The position numbers and the translations under genes were made by a program. Below, piece after piece: positions 44,851 to 53,316 of a stretch of 64,000 nt of DNA. This stretch comes from Streptomyces monomycini (lineage in GTDB: Bacteria; Actinomycetota; Actinomycetes; Streptomycetales; Streptomycetaceae): NCBI RefSeq assembly GCF_022271435.1, contig NZ_JAFIQY010000047.1, forward strand, positions 1-64,000, read 5' to 3'. The notes below the pieces were generated by a model. The model saw nothing but the letters and a program-made list of their open reading frames with translations, searched no databases and was not told where the DNA came from. The first letter of the stretch is position 1; each line of letters starts with the position of its first letter.

Positions 44851-46059
44851 CTACCGGAAGATCCCCGTATGCCCCAGCGAGTACCGCCCCGGCTGCGGGT
44901 AGACCGCCAGGCCGTGCGGCCCCTCACCCACCGGGATCTTGGCGAGGGTCTTCCCGGTCCTGGTGTCCATCGCGTAGACCTCGGAGTTGTAGCGGCCGGA
45001 CAGCCACAGCACGTTGCCGTCGGCGGACACCCCGCCCATGTCGGGGCTGCCGCCGCCGGGGATGTGCCACTTGTCCACGAGCTTGCCGCTCTTGAAGTCG
45101 AGCAGGGACACGGAGCCCTCACCCCGGTTGGAGATGTACATCTTCCGGGAGTCGCGGCTGACGTAGAGGCCGTGGGTGCCCTTGCCGGTGGGCATCAGCT
45201 TCGGCTGTTCGAACGTGTCGCCGTCCAGCACCCACATGCCGTCGGCCATCATGTCCGCGACGTACCAGGTCTTCCCGTCCGGTGACATCTTCACGTCCTG
45301 CGGCATGGCGCCCCGGAACGGCAGTTTCTGCTGTCCGACGACCTTCATCCGCTCGGTGTCGACCTTCAGCAGTTCACCGGAGAACTCGCAGGAGACGATG
45401 AAGTACTTCCCGTCCACCGAGAAGTCCGCGTGGTTGACGCCCGCGCAGCTGACCGGGACGGTCTTGCGCACCTCCATCGTCTTCGGGTCCCGGAAGACCA
45501 GCTCCTTGTCCATGGAGGCCATCACGACGGCGTACTTGCCGTTCGGCGTGAAGTAGAGGTTGTACGGGTCGTGCACGTCCACCGGCCGGCCGGACCTGCC
45601 GGTCGCCGGGTCGATCGGCGTCAGGTCGTGGCCGCGGTTGTTGTTCACCCACAGCGTCTTCATGTCCCACGACGGGACGACGTGCTGCGGCTGCACGCCG
45701 ACCGGGATGGTCTCGATGACCTTGTACGTCTTGGGGTCGATGACGCTGACCGTGTCGGAGCCGGTGTTGGGCACGTACACGCGCGAGGGGAAGTTCTTGA
45801 CCTGCGGTGCGAGCTTGTTCGGGCGGTCGGCCGCGTACACGTCGTGCTCGTCCAGCGGCGGCGGCATGCCCGGCAGCAGCGACTTGGCGGCCTGCGCGGG
45901 CGAGGCCGGGGTCGACGCCCCGGGGCTGCTGCCGTCGGCCTCCGGCCCGCTGCCGCCGCCGCACCCCGCCGCCGTCAGTGCGCAGGCGACGGCCAGCAGC
46001 GCGGCCCGCCGGCCGGTACGGGGACGTTTCCGATCTTGGGTGGGGGTCCGGTCAGCCAT
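44851..46059 (-). CDS. YVTN beta-propeller lipoprotein
   Basis: The 402-residue protein has a basic N-terminus, a hydrophobic core (AALLAVACALTAAG) and a lipobox-like TAAGC, then a Ser/Pro linker. The mature part is a seven-bladed YVTN/NHL-type propeller: FPSRVYVPNTGSDTVSVIDPKTYKVIETIPVGVQPQHV, DPATGRSGRPVDVHDPYNLYFTPNGKYAVV, then similar blades to VYAMDTRTGKTLAKIPVGEGPHGLAVYPQPG. It should sit outside the membrane. Its ligand is unknown. It is translationally coupled to the upstream NodB-fold gene (TGATG), which suggests a shared envelope role. Confidence 0.86.
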   Translation of the reverse strand: MADRTPTQDRKRPRTGRRAALLAVACALTAAGCGGGSGPEADGSSPGASTPASPAQAAKSLLPGMPPPLDEHDVYAADRPNKLAPQVKNFPSRVYVPNTGSDTVSVIDPKTYKVIETIPVGVQPQHVVPSWDMKTLWVNNNRGHDLTPIDPATGRSGRPVDVHDPYNLYFTPNGKYAVVMASMDKELVFRDPKTMEVRKTVPVSCAGVNHADFSVDGKYFIVSCEFSGELLKVDTERMKVVGQQKLPFRGAMPQDVKMSPDGKTWYVADMMADGMWVLDGDTFEQPKLMPTGKGTHGLYVSRDSRKMYISNRGEGSVSLLDFKSGKLVDKWHIPGGGSPDMGGVSADGNVLWLSGRYNSEVYAMDTRTGKTLAKIPVGEGPHGLAVYPQPGRYSLGHTGIFR

Positions 46060-46883
46060 CAGGTCACAAGCTCCGTTGTCGTCACCGCGCGCAGTCCGCG
46101 CCGGTGCAGGCCGTCGAGGATCGGGGGCAGCGCGGCAACCGTGCCGGCGTGCCCGAGGTGGAGGCTCACGATGGACCCCGCGCGGGCCCGGTCCAGCACG
46201 GTGCGCTGGACGGCGGGGGCGCCGGGGTCGTCCGCGTCGAGGGAGTCGACGTCGTAGGAGAGGACGTGCGGATAGCCGGCCTTACGGGCCAGCCGGGTCA
46301 CCAGGGCGGTGGCGTACTGCGTACGGGAGGGGCGGAACCAGCTGCCGATCGTGCCGGTCAGTCTCCGCAGCCGTTCGGCGCACCCGCTGATCTCGGCGTA
46401 CGCCTCGTCCGCCGGGAGGGCGCAGATGTCGAGGTGGCGCTGGGTGTGATTGCCCAGTTCGTGGCCGCCGTCGAGGATGCGGCGGGCCATCAGCGGCTGC
46501 TCGTCGAGCCAGCTGCCGACGGCCAGTACGGTCACCCGGGCGCCGGCCCGCTCGGCCTCGCCGAGGAGCGCGGTGGCCGTCTTCGCGTCGCCCTGGCCGT
46601 GGAAGGTGAGGGCGACCGCGTCGCCGCGCTGCGGGCCGTGCTGGATCTGTACGGGCAGGCCGGGCGCGCGGGTCGGCGGGCGGGCCCTCCGGGCGGCGCC
46701 CGAGGCGGCCGTCCCCGAGGGGTGCGCCCCGGGGCCCGGTGGGCCGGTCCCGCCCGGTGGCGGGGAGCCGGAGGCCCGTACGGACGCGGTGTCCGTACGA
46801 GCTGTCGCGCACCCCGGCGCGAGCGCACCGGCGGCCGCGGCCGTGGCGGTGCGCAGCACGGAGCGACGAGGCAGGGAAGTCAC
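46059..46883 (-). CDS. NodB-fold polysaccharide deacetylase-like lipoprotein with an altered first catalytic motif
   Basis: The 274-residue protein starts with a twin-Arg or lipoprotein signal (PRRSVLRTATAAAAGALAPGC), then a disordered Gly/Pro stretch and a NodB domain. Motif 2 is intact (GHELGNHTQRH), and so are FRPSRTQYA and the SIVSLHLGHAG motif. Motif 1, normally TFDDG with two Asp, reads ALTFHGQGD here, so the catalytic base or a metal ligand is changed. The start is GTG; a TTG 18 bases upstream is possible. Its stop overlaps the YVTN gene start (TGATG). Confidence 0.8.
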   Translation of the reverse strand: MTSLPRRSVLRTATAAAAGALAPGCATARTDTASVRASGSPPPGGTGPPGPGAHPSGTAASGAARRARPPTRAPGLPVQIQHGPQRGDAVALTFHGQGDAKTATALLGEAERAGARVTVLAVGSWLDEQPLMARRILDGGHELGNHTQRHLDICALPADEAYAEISGCAERLRRLTGTIGSWFRPSRTQYATALVTRLARKAGYPHVLSYDVDSLDADDPGAPAVQRTVLDRARAGSIVSLHLGHAGTVAALPPILDGLHRRGLRAVTTTELVT

Positions 46884-46970
46884 CTCACCATTAGAGGGCA
46901 ACCCGTCCGCATTTGTCGCTTTGTCGGATTTATCGCAGCGCGTGTCCCGGCCGTCGCTGCGACGTTCGGG

Positions 46971-47516
46971 CTACTGCGGCCAGGCGTCGGCCAGCATCTT
47001 GCGGGTGTCGGCCAGCAGCTGCGGCAGCACCTTCGTCTGGCCCACGACGGGCATGAAGTTGGTGTCGCCGCCCCAGCGCGGTACGACGTGCTGGTGCAGG
47101 TGGGCGGCGATACCGGCGCCGGCCACGGCACCCTGGTTGAGGCCGATGTTGAAGCCGTGGGCGCCGGAGGCGGCGCGCAGCGTGGTCATCGCCCGCTTGG
47201 TGAACTCGGCCAGCTCCAGGGTCTCGGCCCGGTCCAGCTCGGTGTAGTCGGCCACGTGGCGGTACGGGACCGACATCAGGTGGCCGCCGTTGTACGGGTA
47301 GAGGTTGAGCACCGCGTACACGTGCTCGCCGCGGGCGATCACCAGCCCGTCCTCGTCCGACTTGGCCGGAATCGTGCAGAAGGGGCAGCCGTCCTCGGCG
47401 CCCGGTCCGGACGGTTTGTTCTCCCCCTGGATGTACGCCATCCGGTGGGGCGTCCACAGTCGCTGGAAGGCGTCCTGTGTCCCGACTCCGATCTGCTGCT
47501 CCGGCTCACTCGTCAT
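46971..47516 (-). CDS. HIT family hydrolase
   Basis: The 181-residue protein has the catalytic histidine triad HLHQHVVPRW and the flanking GGDTNFMPVVGQTKVLPQ, with HVYAVLNLYPYNGGHLMSVPYRHVADY before it. A zinc-binding pair CPFCTIPAK lies near the N-terminus. This is the Fhit/ATP-adenylyl-phosphorolase-like branch of HIT proteins with conserved neighbourhood beside thrS. The start MTSEPEQQIG is chosen over a longer frame. An 87-base gap with a terminator separates it from thrS. Confidence 0.9.
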   Translation of the reverse strand: MTSEPEQQIGVGTQDAFQRLWTPHRMAYIQGENKPSGPGAEDGCPFCTIPAKSDEDGLVIARGEHVYAVLNLYPYNGGHLMSVPYRHVADYTELDRAETLELAEFTKRAMTTLRAASGAHGFNIGLNQGAVAGAGIAAHLHQHVVPRWGGDTNFMPVVGQTKVLPQLLADTRKMLADAWPQ

Positions 47517-47554
47517 GCGGGCCAGCATATTCCCCGGTCGCGCGGGCATGCGGC

Positions 47555-47587
47555 GAGGGGCGGCCCCGGGCTCCGGGACCGCCCCTC
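47555..47587 (-). terminator. Terminator of thrS
   Basis: GAGGGGCGG pairs with CCGCCCCTC and, after a one-base mismatch, CCCGG with CCGGG (loop GCT or similar). It begins about 16 bases beyond the thrS stop. Confidence 0.65.
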
Positions 47588-47603
47588 ACTCAGAGCCGGG
47601 ACC

Positions 47604-49583
47604 TCACACCTGGACCCGGCGCTCCACCGCGTCCAGGATCTCGGCGATCGCCTGCGCCTTCGGGATGCCGTTCTTCTGCGACCCGTCGCGGTAGCGGAAG
47701 GACACCGCGCCGTTGGCCACGTCCTCGTCACCCGCGATGATCATGTACGGCACCTTGCTGCGCTGCGCGTTCCTAATCTTCTTCTGCATCCGGTCCGAGG
47801 AGGCGTCCACCTCGACCCGGAGGCCCTTCTTCTTGGCCTCGGCCGCGAACTCCTGGAGGTACGGGACGTGGTCGTCGCCGATCGGGATGCCGGTCGCCTG
47901 CACGGGGGCCAGCCAGACCGGGAACGCGCCCGCGTAGTGCTCCAGCAGCACCGCGAAGAACCGCTCGATGGAGCCGAAGAGGGCTCGGTGGATCATCACC
48001 GGGCGCTGCTTGGAGCCGTCCGGCGCGGTGTACTCCAGGTCGAAGCGCTCCGGCAGGTTGAAGTCCAGCTGGACGGTCGACATCTGCCAGGTGCGGCCGA
48101 TGGCGTCCTTGGTCTGCACCGAAATCTTCGGACCGTAGAACGCGGCGCCGCCCGGGTCCGGGACCAGCGGCAGGCCCTGCTTCTCGGCGACCTTGCGCAG
48201 CGTCTCGGTGGCCTCTTCCCAGACCTCGTCCGAGCCGACGAACTTCTCCGGGTCCTTGGTGGACAGCTCCAGGTAGAAGTCGGTCAGGCCGTAGTCGCGC
48301 AGCAGGTCCAGGACGAAGGTGAGCGTGGCGTCCAGCTCGTCCGCCATCTGCTCCTTGGTGCAGTAGATGTGCGCGTCGTCCTGGGTGAAGCCGCGGGCGC
48401 GGGTCAGGCCGTGCACCACACCGGACTTCTCGTACCGGTACACGGTCCCGAACTCGAACAGACGCAGCGGCAGTTCGCGGTACGAGCGGCCGCGCGCGTC
48501 GAAGACCAGGTTGTGCATCGGGCAGTTCATGGGCTTGAGGTAGTAGTCCACGCCCTCGTCGAGCTGCATGGGCGGGTACATGCCGTCGGCGTACCAGTCC
48601 AGGTGCCCCGACTTCTCGAAGAGCTTCCCCTTGGTGGCGTGCGGGGTGTAGACGAACTCGTAGTCCGCCTCCTCGTGACGCCGCCGCGAGTAGTCCTCCA
48701 TGACCCGGCGGATGATGCCGCCCTTGGGGTGGAAGACCGCCAGACCCGAACCGATGTCCTCCGGGATGGAGAACAGGTCCAGCTCAGCGCCCAGCTTGCG
48801 GTGGTCGCGCTTCTCGGCCTCGGCGAGGAACTCCAGGTACGCCTTCAGCTCGTCCTTGGTCGGCCACGCGGTGCCGTAGATGCGCTGGAGCTGCTTGTTC
48901 TTCTCGCTGCCGCGCCAGTACGCGGCGGCCGAGCGCATCAGCTTGAAGGCCGGGATGACCCGGGTGCTGGGCAGGTGCGGGCCGCGGCACAGGTCCTTCC
49001 AGCACAGGTCGCCGCTCTTGGCGTCGAGGTTGTCGTAGATGGTCAGCTCGCCGGCGCCGACCTCGGCGGACGCGCCCTCGGCGGCCTCCGCGGCGGAGCC
49101 CTTGAGGCCGATCAGCTCCAGCTTGTACGGCTCGCCGGCCAGCTCCGCGCGGGCGTCGTCGTCGCTCACCACGCGCCGGGCGAACTTCTGCCCGCGCTTC
49201 TGGATCTCCTGCATCTTCTTCTCGATGCGCTTGAGGTCCTCGGGGGTGAACGGGGTCTCGACGTCGAAGTCGTAGTAGAAGCCGTCCTTGACGGGCGGGC
49301 CGATGCCCAGCTTCGCGTCCGGGAACAGCTCCTGCACGGCCTGCGCCATCACGTGCGCGGTGGAGTGCCGCAGGATGTTCAGGCCGTCCTCGCTGGCGAT
49401 GTCGACGGGCTCGACCTCGTCGCCGTCGGCCGGCTCGTACGCCAGGTCCCTGAGCTGCCCGGCGACGCGGGCGGCGACGACGGAGCGCTCGCCCTGGAAG
49501 AGGTCGGCGGCCGTAGTGCCCGTGGTCACCACGCGTTCTTCCCGCTCGGAATCGCGTTGGATGGTCACACGGACGTCTGACAC
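47604..49583 (-). CDS. thrS: Threonyl-tRNA synthetase
   Basis: It charges tRNA-Thr. The 659-residue protein has a TGS domain (residues about 1-60, DVRVTIQRDSEREER...), the editing domain with HSTAHVMAQAVQELFPDAKLG and YDNLDAKSGDLCWKDLCRGPHL, the class II catalytic core with the zinc Cys in LKPMNCPMHNLVFD and PVMIHRALFGSIERFF, and the anticodon-binding domain (FPVWLAPVQATGIPIGDDH...). The start is GTG with GGAGAG 5 bases upstream. No T-box leader is visible upstream. Confidence 0.98.
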   Translation of the reverse strand: MSDVRVTIQRDSEREERVVTTGTTAADLFQGERSVVAARVAGQLRDLAYEPADGDEVEPVDIASEDGLNILRHSTAHVMAQAVQELFPDAKLGIGPPVKDGFYYDFDVETPFTPEDLKRIEKKMQEIQKRGQKFARRVVSDDDARAELAGEPYKLELIGLKGSAAEAAEGASAEVGAGELTIYDNLDAKSGDLCWKDLCRGPHLPSTRVIPAFKLMRSAAAYWRGSEKNKQLQRIYGTAWPTKDELKAYLEFLAEAEKRDHRKLGAELDLFSIPEDIGSGLAVFHPKGGIIRRVMEDYSRRRHEEADYEFVYTPHATKGKLFEKSGHLDWYADGMYPPMQLDEGVDYYLKPMNCPMHNLVFDARGRSYRELPLRLFEFGTVYRYEKSGVVHGLTRARGFTQDDAHIYCTKEQMADELDATLTFVLDLLRDYGLTDFYLELSTKDPEKFVGSDEVWEEATETLRKVAEKQGLPLVPDPGGAAFYGPKISVQTKDAIGRTWQMSTVQLDFNLPERFDLEYTAPDGSKQRPVMIHRALFGSIERFFAVLLEHYAGAFPVWLAPVQATGIPIGDDHVPYLQEFAAEAKKKGLRVEVDASSDRMQKKIRNAQRSKVPYMIIAGDEDVANGAVSFRYRDGSQKNGIPKAQAIAEILDAVERRVQV

Positions 49584-49717
49584 CGGTCTCTCCTGACTTC
49601 TCGGGCACGTCAGCGTTTGCTGCGCAGGCGAATCGTACCGAGCGACCGGTCTTCCTCGCGAAACGGTTACGGCGATCCCGGCGACGCGCCCGCTCCCCCG
49701 GCCCCGCGGGCAGCGGC

Positions 49718-49752
49718 GGGCGCACGGCCGGAACCCGTCCGGCCGTGCGCCC
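49718..49752 (-). terminator. Terminator of the DUF4365 operon
   Basis: A perfect 15-bp stem (GGGCGCACGGCCGGA and its complement, loop ACCCG) lies 10 bases past the stop of the 396-residue gene. Confidence 0.75.
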
Positions 49753-49761
49753 GCCCGCCGG

Positions 49762-50952
49762 TCACTCCCCCGGCAACGGCCCCCCGCACGCCTCCTCGAA
49801 AAAGTCCAGATTCTCCTGGAGCGACTTCAGCAGCCGATCGCGCTCCGCCTCGTCCACCTGGACGGGCGTGACGTCCGACGCCCCCGTGATGCGGCGGAAA
49901 CCGCCCCGGCTCTCCAGCCGCCCGCTGACCCGGATCGGCAGGCCGACCAGATGGGCGTGCCCGGCGATCCGGTAGTCCTCCTCGTCCAGCGCGACCCGTA
50001 CCTGGAGCACATCGGCCCCGGACAGCACCCGCAGCCGCACCACGCCGGGGCCGCCGGGGCGCTCGCGCCGCAGCCGCACCACCGCGCCGGTGACCCGCAC
50101 CGGCAGGGACGGCTCGTCGCGGACGTAGCGCTGGGCGGCCTGCTGGAGCGCGGGCAGATCGCCGGGGGAGAACTCGACCGGTTCGGGCCGGGCGGCGAAG
50201 CCCGGGGGCGGGCCCGCCCCCGGCGACCACTCCACCGAGATCCGTACCCCTTCCGCGTCCCGCACCAGCGAGATCAGCGCTTCCGCCAGCTCATGGCACA
50301 CCCCCAGCTCCACGGCGGCGTCGAACGCCTCCATGCCGCCGGTCGCCCGCTGGTAGTCGGTGGCGTCGCGGGTCGCGTGCAGCGCGCGCTGGAGCCCGGC
50401 GACGGCCGCGCGGCCCGCCGCCACCGGCACGTACGCGGTCAGCCGCCGCCCGGCCGGCGCGGGCCCGACCAGCACGTCCGTCATGAAGGCTTCGGCCTTG
50501 CGCTTGTGCCGGGCGCCGTAGAAGCCCGCCCTCCCGTACGTGCCGAGCGCACCGGCCATCAGCATCGAGCGGGCCGCCGTCCGCAGCTGCTCCTGCGCGA
50601 CCCACGGGGTGCCGCCGATGCCGTCCTCCGGGACCTCGCGCTCCCAGCGCACCTCGTCGCTGGGCACCGCGAGCGCCGCCAAAACCTCGCGCGCCGACGG
50701 CGCGGCGCTGTGCGCGAGGGCGGCCAGCGCCTCCGCGATCAGGTCGGTGCTGTCCGGGAACGTCCGGGTCTGCGGTACGAGCAGACTGGTGCCCCCGGCG
50801 GCTCCGCCGGGCGGCGTCCAGCGGGCGTAGTGGCCGGCGGCGCCTCCCCGCCGCCGCCAGCCGTGCCGGGCCAGCAGGGCGCCGAGCACCGCCGGATCCA
50901 GCTGTGCCGGGTCCGGAAGCCGGAACGCGTACTCGTCGGTCGGCCGGTGCAT
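49762..50952 (-). CDS. Conserved protein of unknown function, partner of the DUF4365 gene
   Basis: The 396-residue protein has no catalytic motif I can name. The N-terminal half contains ALGALLARHGWRRRGGAAG and LIAEALAALAHSA (helical); the middle has FVTDVLVGPAPAGRRLTAYVPV and a long AVELGVCHELAEALISLVRDA helix; the C-terminal half looks like a beta-rich OB-like or MOB domain (LPVRVTGAVVRLRRE...VLQVRVALDEEDYRIAGHAHLVGLPIRVSGRLESRGG). Its ATG overlaps the DUF4365 stop (TGATG), so the two are translationally coupled, and a terminator follows. Confidence 0.75.
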   Translation of the reverse strand: MHRPTDEYAFRLPDPAQLDPAVLGALLARHGWRRRGGAAGHYARWTPPGGAAGGTSLLVPQTRTFPDSTDLIAEALAALAHSAAPSAREVLAALAVPSDEVRWEREVPEDGIGGTPWVAQEQLRTAARSMLMAGALGTYGRAGFYGARHKRKAEAFMTDVLVGPAPAGRRLTAYVPVAAGRAAVAGLQRALHATRDATDYQRATGGMEAFDAAVELGVCHELAEALISLVRDAEGVRISVEWSPGAGPPPGFAARPEPVEFSPGDLPALQQAAQRYVRDEPSLPVRVTGAVVRLRRERPGGPGVVRLRVLSGADVLQVRVALDEEDYRIAGHAHLVGLPIRVSGRLESRGGFRRITGASDVTPVQVDEAERDRLLKSLQENLDFFEEACGGPLPGE

Positions 50953-51518
50953 CAGGGTCTCCCTCCCGCCCCGACCCGCGTCATGATCTCGCAGAGTGCG
51001 CGGTCGTCGAAGATCCGCGTGGTCGGGATCCGCACGTTGGTCCTGCGCCGCCCGGTCACCTCATGGCCGGCCAGGTTGATCCAGTAGCAGCTGTGCCGCA
51101 GTTCGAGCCGGTCGTGGTCCGCCCGCAGCCAGTCCTCCTGGGTCCGCGGCACCAGCATCACGACCAGGATCTTGTGCACCGCCACGGGCGTCCGCGCGAG
51201 CTTCACCAGATGGGCGTTGTCCAGGGTGAAGGCGAAGCTCGTGCCGGGCGGCCGGGGGCCGACCTGGTACGTGCACTTCAACTGCACCTTGATGGTCACT
51301 TCGTCGTCGACGGCATGGCCGGGCGCGCCGTGGCTGACGTGCCAGTCGATGCCGTTGTCCGGGAAGGGCTGGGCCAGCGAGCAGCCCGACGCGGCGGCCA
51401 CCGCGTGAAGATAGCCCACCTGGAGCGTCTCCATACAGGCCGTGGTGGCGAGCGCGCCGCGCAGCGAAGCCGTGCACGCGGGCACCAGTCCCCCGGGATC
51501 GGGCTGCGCGAGCGTCAT
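50952..51518 (-). CDS. DUF4365 protein with PD-(D/E)XK-like nuclease motif
   Basis: I recognise DUF4365 in this 188-residue protein. It has a helix with ETLQVGYLHAVAAASGCSLAQP, then PFPDNGIDWHVSH (Asp58), a strand and DDEVTIKVQLKCTYQV (Gln79-x-Lys81), then LVKLARTPVAVHKILVVMLVPRTQEDWL. The D...(Q)xK spacing fits the PD-(D/E)XK nuclease fold with a Gln in place of the acidic residue. Families with DUF4365 are often found in or near mobile-element defence regions; function here is inferred only. It is the first gene of a two-gene operon, divergent from an exonuclease. Confidence 0.78.
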   Translation of the reverse strand: MTLAQPDPGGLVPACTASLRGALATTACMETLQVGYLHAVAAASGCSLAQPFPDNGIDWHVSHGAPGHAVDDEVTIKVQLKCTYQVGPRPPGTSFAFTLDNAHLVKLARTPVAVHKILVVMLVPRTQEDWLRADHDRLELRHSCYWINLAGHEVTGRRRTNVRIPTTRIFDDRALCEIMTRVGAGGRP

Positions 51519-51705
51519 CGCTCAAGTGCCTTCCGGGCCGGGTCGTTCGAAGGGGCCGTCATCGTGGCGACGGCCCGTCGTGGTGTTCTTGTCCGTCCCA
51601 AGTGGTCAACAAACCAGGACGGTTCGACAACCGGAACCCTCGGGTATCACCTGGTCGGGTGGCCGCGTCGGGTCACCCGCCGCACGAGCGCGAGGAGTTG
51701 TGAAG

Positions 51706-52431
51706 ATGCCGTGCTGGTACGACGGTCCGCTCGCTTCCTTCGACACCGAGACCACCGGGATCGACGTGGAGCGAGATCGCATCGTGTCCGCCGCCCTGGT
51801 CGTCCAGGAAACCCCGCGCAGCGTCCCCCGCGTCACCCGGTGGCTGATCAACCCGGGTGTGCCGGTCCCCGAAGCGGCCACCGCCGTGCACGGTCTGACG
51901 GACGGGCACCTCGCCCTGTACGGCCGCTGGCCTGCGCCCGTCATGGAGGAGATGGCCCGCGCGCTGACCGACCAGTCGCTCGCCGGGCGGCCGCTCATCG
52001 TGATGAACGCGCCGTTCGACCTGACCCTCCTCGACCGTGAACTGCGGCGGCACCGCGCCGCCTCGCTCACCCACTACCTGGGCGCCCACCCGCTGTCCGT
52101 GCTGGACCCGCGGGTGCTGGACAAGCACCTGGACCGCTACCGCAAGGGCCGCCGCACGCTCACGGACCTGTGCGCGGAGTACGGGGTCGAGCTGACCGGC
52201 GCGCACGAGGCCGCCGCGGACGCCCTCGCCGCCCTCCAGGTCGTACGGGCGCTGGGGCATCGGTACGCGGAGCGGCTGGAGTCGCTGAGCCCGGCGCAGC
52301 TGCACACCCGGCAGGCCGTGTGGCACGCCGCGCAGGCGCGCGGCCTGGAAGCGTGGTTCTCCCGTAACGGCACGGAGGAGGCGGTGGATCCGCACTGGCC
52401 GATGCGCCCGGACCTGCCGGCCGCCGCCTGA
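51706..52431 (+). CDS. DEDDh-type 3'-5' exonuclease (DnaQ-like)
   Basis: This 241-residue protein has the Exo I motif SFDTETTGIDV (Asp13, Glu15), Exo II NAPFDLTLLDREL (Asp) and the Exo III region with GAHEAAADALAAL (His and Asp), the DEDDh exonuclease set. No polymerase or other domain is fused. It could be a stand-alone proofreading or RNA/DNA-trimming nuclease. The ATG has GAGGAG 8 bases upstream. It is divergent from the DUF4365 operon across 187 bases, which may be a shared promoter. Confidence 0.9.
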   Translation: MPCWYDGPLASFDTETTGIDVERDRIVSAALVVQETPRSVPRVTRWLINPGVPVPEAATAVHGLTDGHLALYGRWPAPVMEEMARALTDQSLAGRPLIVMNAPFDLTLLDRELRRHRAASLTHYLGAHPLSVLDPRVLDKHLDRYRKGRRTLTDLCAEYGVELTGAHEAAADALAALQVVRALGHRYAERLESLSPAQLHTRQAVWHAAQARGLEAWFSRNGTEEAVDPHWPMRPDLPAAA

Positions 52432-52491
52432 ACGACGACGTAGGACACCCCCGCGTACGGCAGGACCCTGCCGGGCACCGGCGCGCCAACG

Positions 52492-52529
52492 CCGAGGGCC
52501 GGGCTGCCTGCTGGCAGCCCGGCCCTCGG
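52492..52529. terminator. Bidirectional terminator between the exonuclease and tRNA-Val
   Basis: A perfect 17-bp stem (CCGAGGGCCGGGCTGCC and its complement) with loop TGCT lies between the plus-strand exonuclease and the minus-strand tRNA-Val. Confidence 0.8.
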
Positions 52530-52535
52530 TCCCGG

Positions 52536-52607
52536 TGGGCGATACTGGGTTCGAACCAGTGACCTCTTCGGTGTGAACGAAGCGCTCTCCCACTGAGCTA
52601 ATCGCCC
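52536..52607 (-). tRNA. tRNA-Val (anticodon CAC)
   Basis: The minus strand reads GGGCGATTAGCTCAGTGGG..., with a 7-bp acceptor stem GGGCGAT/ATCGCCC, a D arm GCTC...GAGC, an anticodon stem CTTCG/CGAAG around loop TTCACAC (CAC), a T arm ACTGG TTCGAAC CCAGT and discriminator A. CCA is not encoded. All arms pair. Confidence 0.95.
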
Positions 52608-52649
52608 GGGTGTTTTCCGCTCCCGGGGTTTCCCCCGCGAACGACCTGA

Positions 52650-52679
52650 ACAATACAGGCCGTCGAGCCTTTTCATCAA
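52650..52679 (-). promoter_or_regulatory. Putative promoter of tRNA-Val (52536)
   Basis: On the minus strand TTGATG (complement of 52674-52679) and TATTGT (complement of 52650-52655) are 18 bases apart, close to the TTGACA/TATAAT-type consensus. The mature tRNA 5' end lies about 43 bases downstream of the -10. It overlaps the 3' end of the SRPBCC gene. Confidence 0.55.
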
Positions 52680-53158
52680 ATTCCCCGCCCACGCATTCCC
52701 GTCCCCCGCAGCCTGGAGACCAGGCCCCGGTGTCCGGCGCGCATCATCAGCGTGTGATTGGCGAGGAAGAACGGCCGTCCCGGCAGCGCGAGCCGGCGTA
52801 ACGACGGCTTGCGCACCTCGACCTCCTGCTCGAAGACGGCGCACGTCCCGCGGTCGGACGCGCCCACCGTCCAGCGCGCGAAGCCCTCCAGGTCGCCGCG
52901 CATCGCGATCTCCAGGACTCCGGTGCCCGGGTCGCGTCGCGTCTCGGTCGCCGTCACGGTGAGGACGTACGGGAGCAGGGACCGGAAGCTGGCGGTGCCG
53001 CTGCGCTCGCCGACGCGGGTCACCCGACGTACTTGCGGCCACCACTGCGGATACGTTTCTGCGTCCTCCAGGACGGCGAAGACCACCGGGGGCGGCGCGG
53101 ACAGCCGCCATTCGCTGCGGAAGCGGTACCGGTGCAGGACGTGCTGCCAGTCGGCCAT
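52676..53158 (-). CDS. SRPBCC family protein
   Basis: The 160-residue protein has the helix-grip start WRLSAPPPVVFAVLEDAETYPQWWPQVRRVTRV, then beta strands LLPYVLTVTATETRRDPGTGVLEIAMRGDLEGFARWTVGA and VFEQEVEVRKPSLRRL, and a helical end. The fold suits ligand binding or polyketide cyclisation, but no cluster context supports the latter. It sits alone between two tRNA-Val genes. Confidence 0.85.
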   Translation of the reverse strand: MADWQHVLHRYRFRSEWRLSAPPPVVFAVLEDAETYPQWWPQVRRVTRVGERSGTASFRSLLPYVLTVTATETRRDPGTGVLEIAMRGDLEGFARWTVGASDRGTCAVFEQEVEVRKPSLRRLALPGRPFFLANHTLMMRAGHRGLVSRLRGTGMRGRGI

Positions 53159-53200
53159 GGCCCCAGTCTGCCGTCCCGGCGGCGGCGCGGACCGGAGAAC

Positions 53201-53239
53201 GACGACGGCCCGGAGGTCTGGGACCTCCGGGCCGTCGTC
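53201..53239 (-). terminator. Terminator downstream of tRNA-Val (53245)
   Basis: A perfect 18-bp stem (GACGACGGCCCGGAGGTC and its complement) with a 3-base loop lies 5 bases past the 3' end of the tRNA and upstream of the SRPBCC start. Confidence 0.8.
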
Positions 53240-53244
53240 CGGTG

Positions 53245-53316
53245 TGGGCGATACTGGGTTCGAACCAGTGACCTCTTCGGTGTGAACGAAGCGCTCTCCC
53301 GCTGAGCTAATCGCCC
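53245..53316 (-). tRNA. tRNA-Val (anticodon CAC), second copy
   Basis: Identical in structure to the copy at 52536-52607 and different from it at only one D-loop base (AGCGGGA against AGTGGGA). Acceptor GGGCGAT/ATCGCCC, anticodon loop TTCACAC, T arm ACTGG/CCAGT, discriminator A. CCA is not encoded. A weaker promoter (ACGACA 16 bases TAATGT) may precede it. Confidence 0.95.

Noticed and set aside
45807..49580. 1257-codon plus-strand frame across the thrS region
   Set aside because: Antisense shadow of the YVTN, NodB, HIT and thrS genes.
49584..49761. T-box riboswitch upstream of thrS
   Set aside because: There is no T-box sequence or specifier stem; only a GC hairpin serving the neighbouring operon is present.
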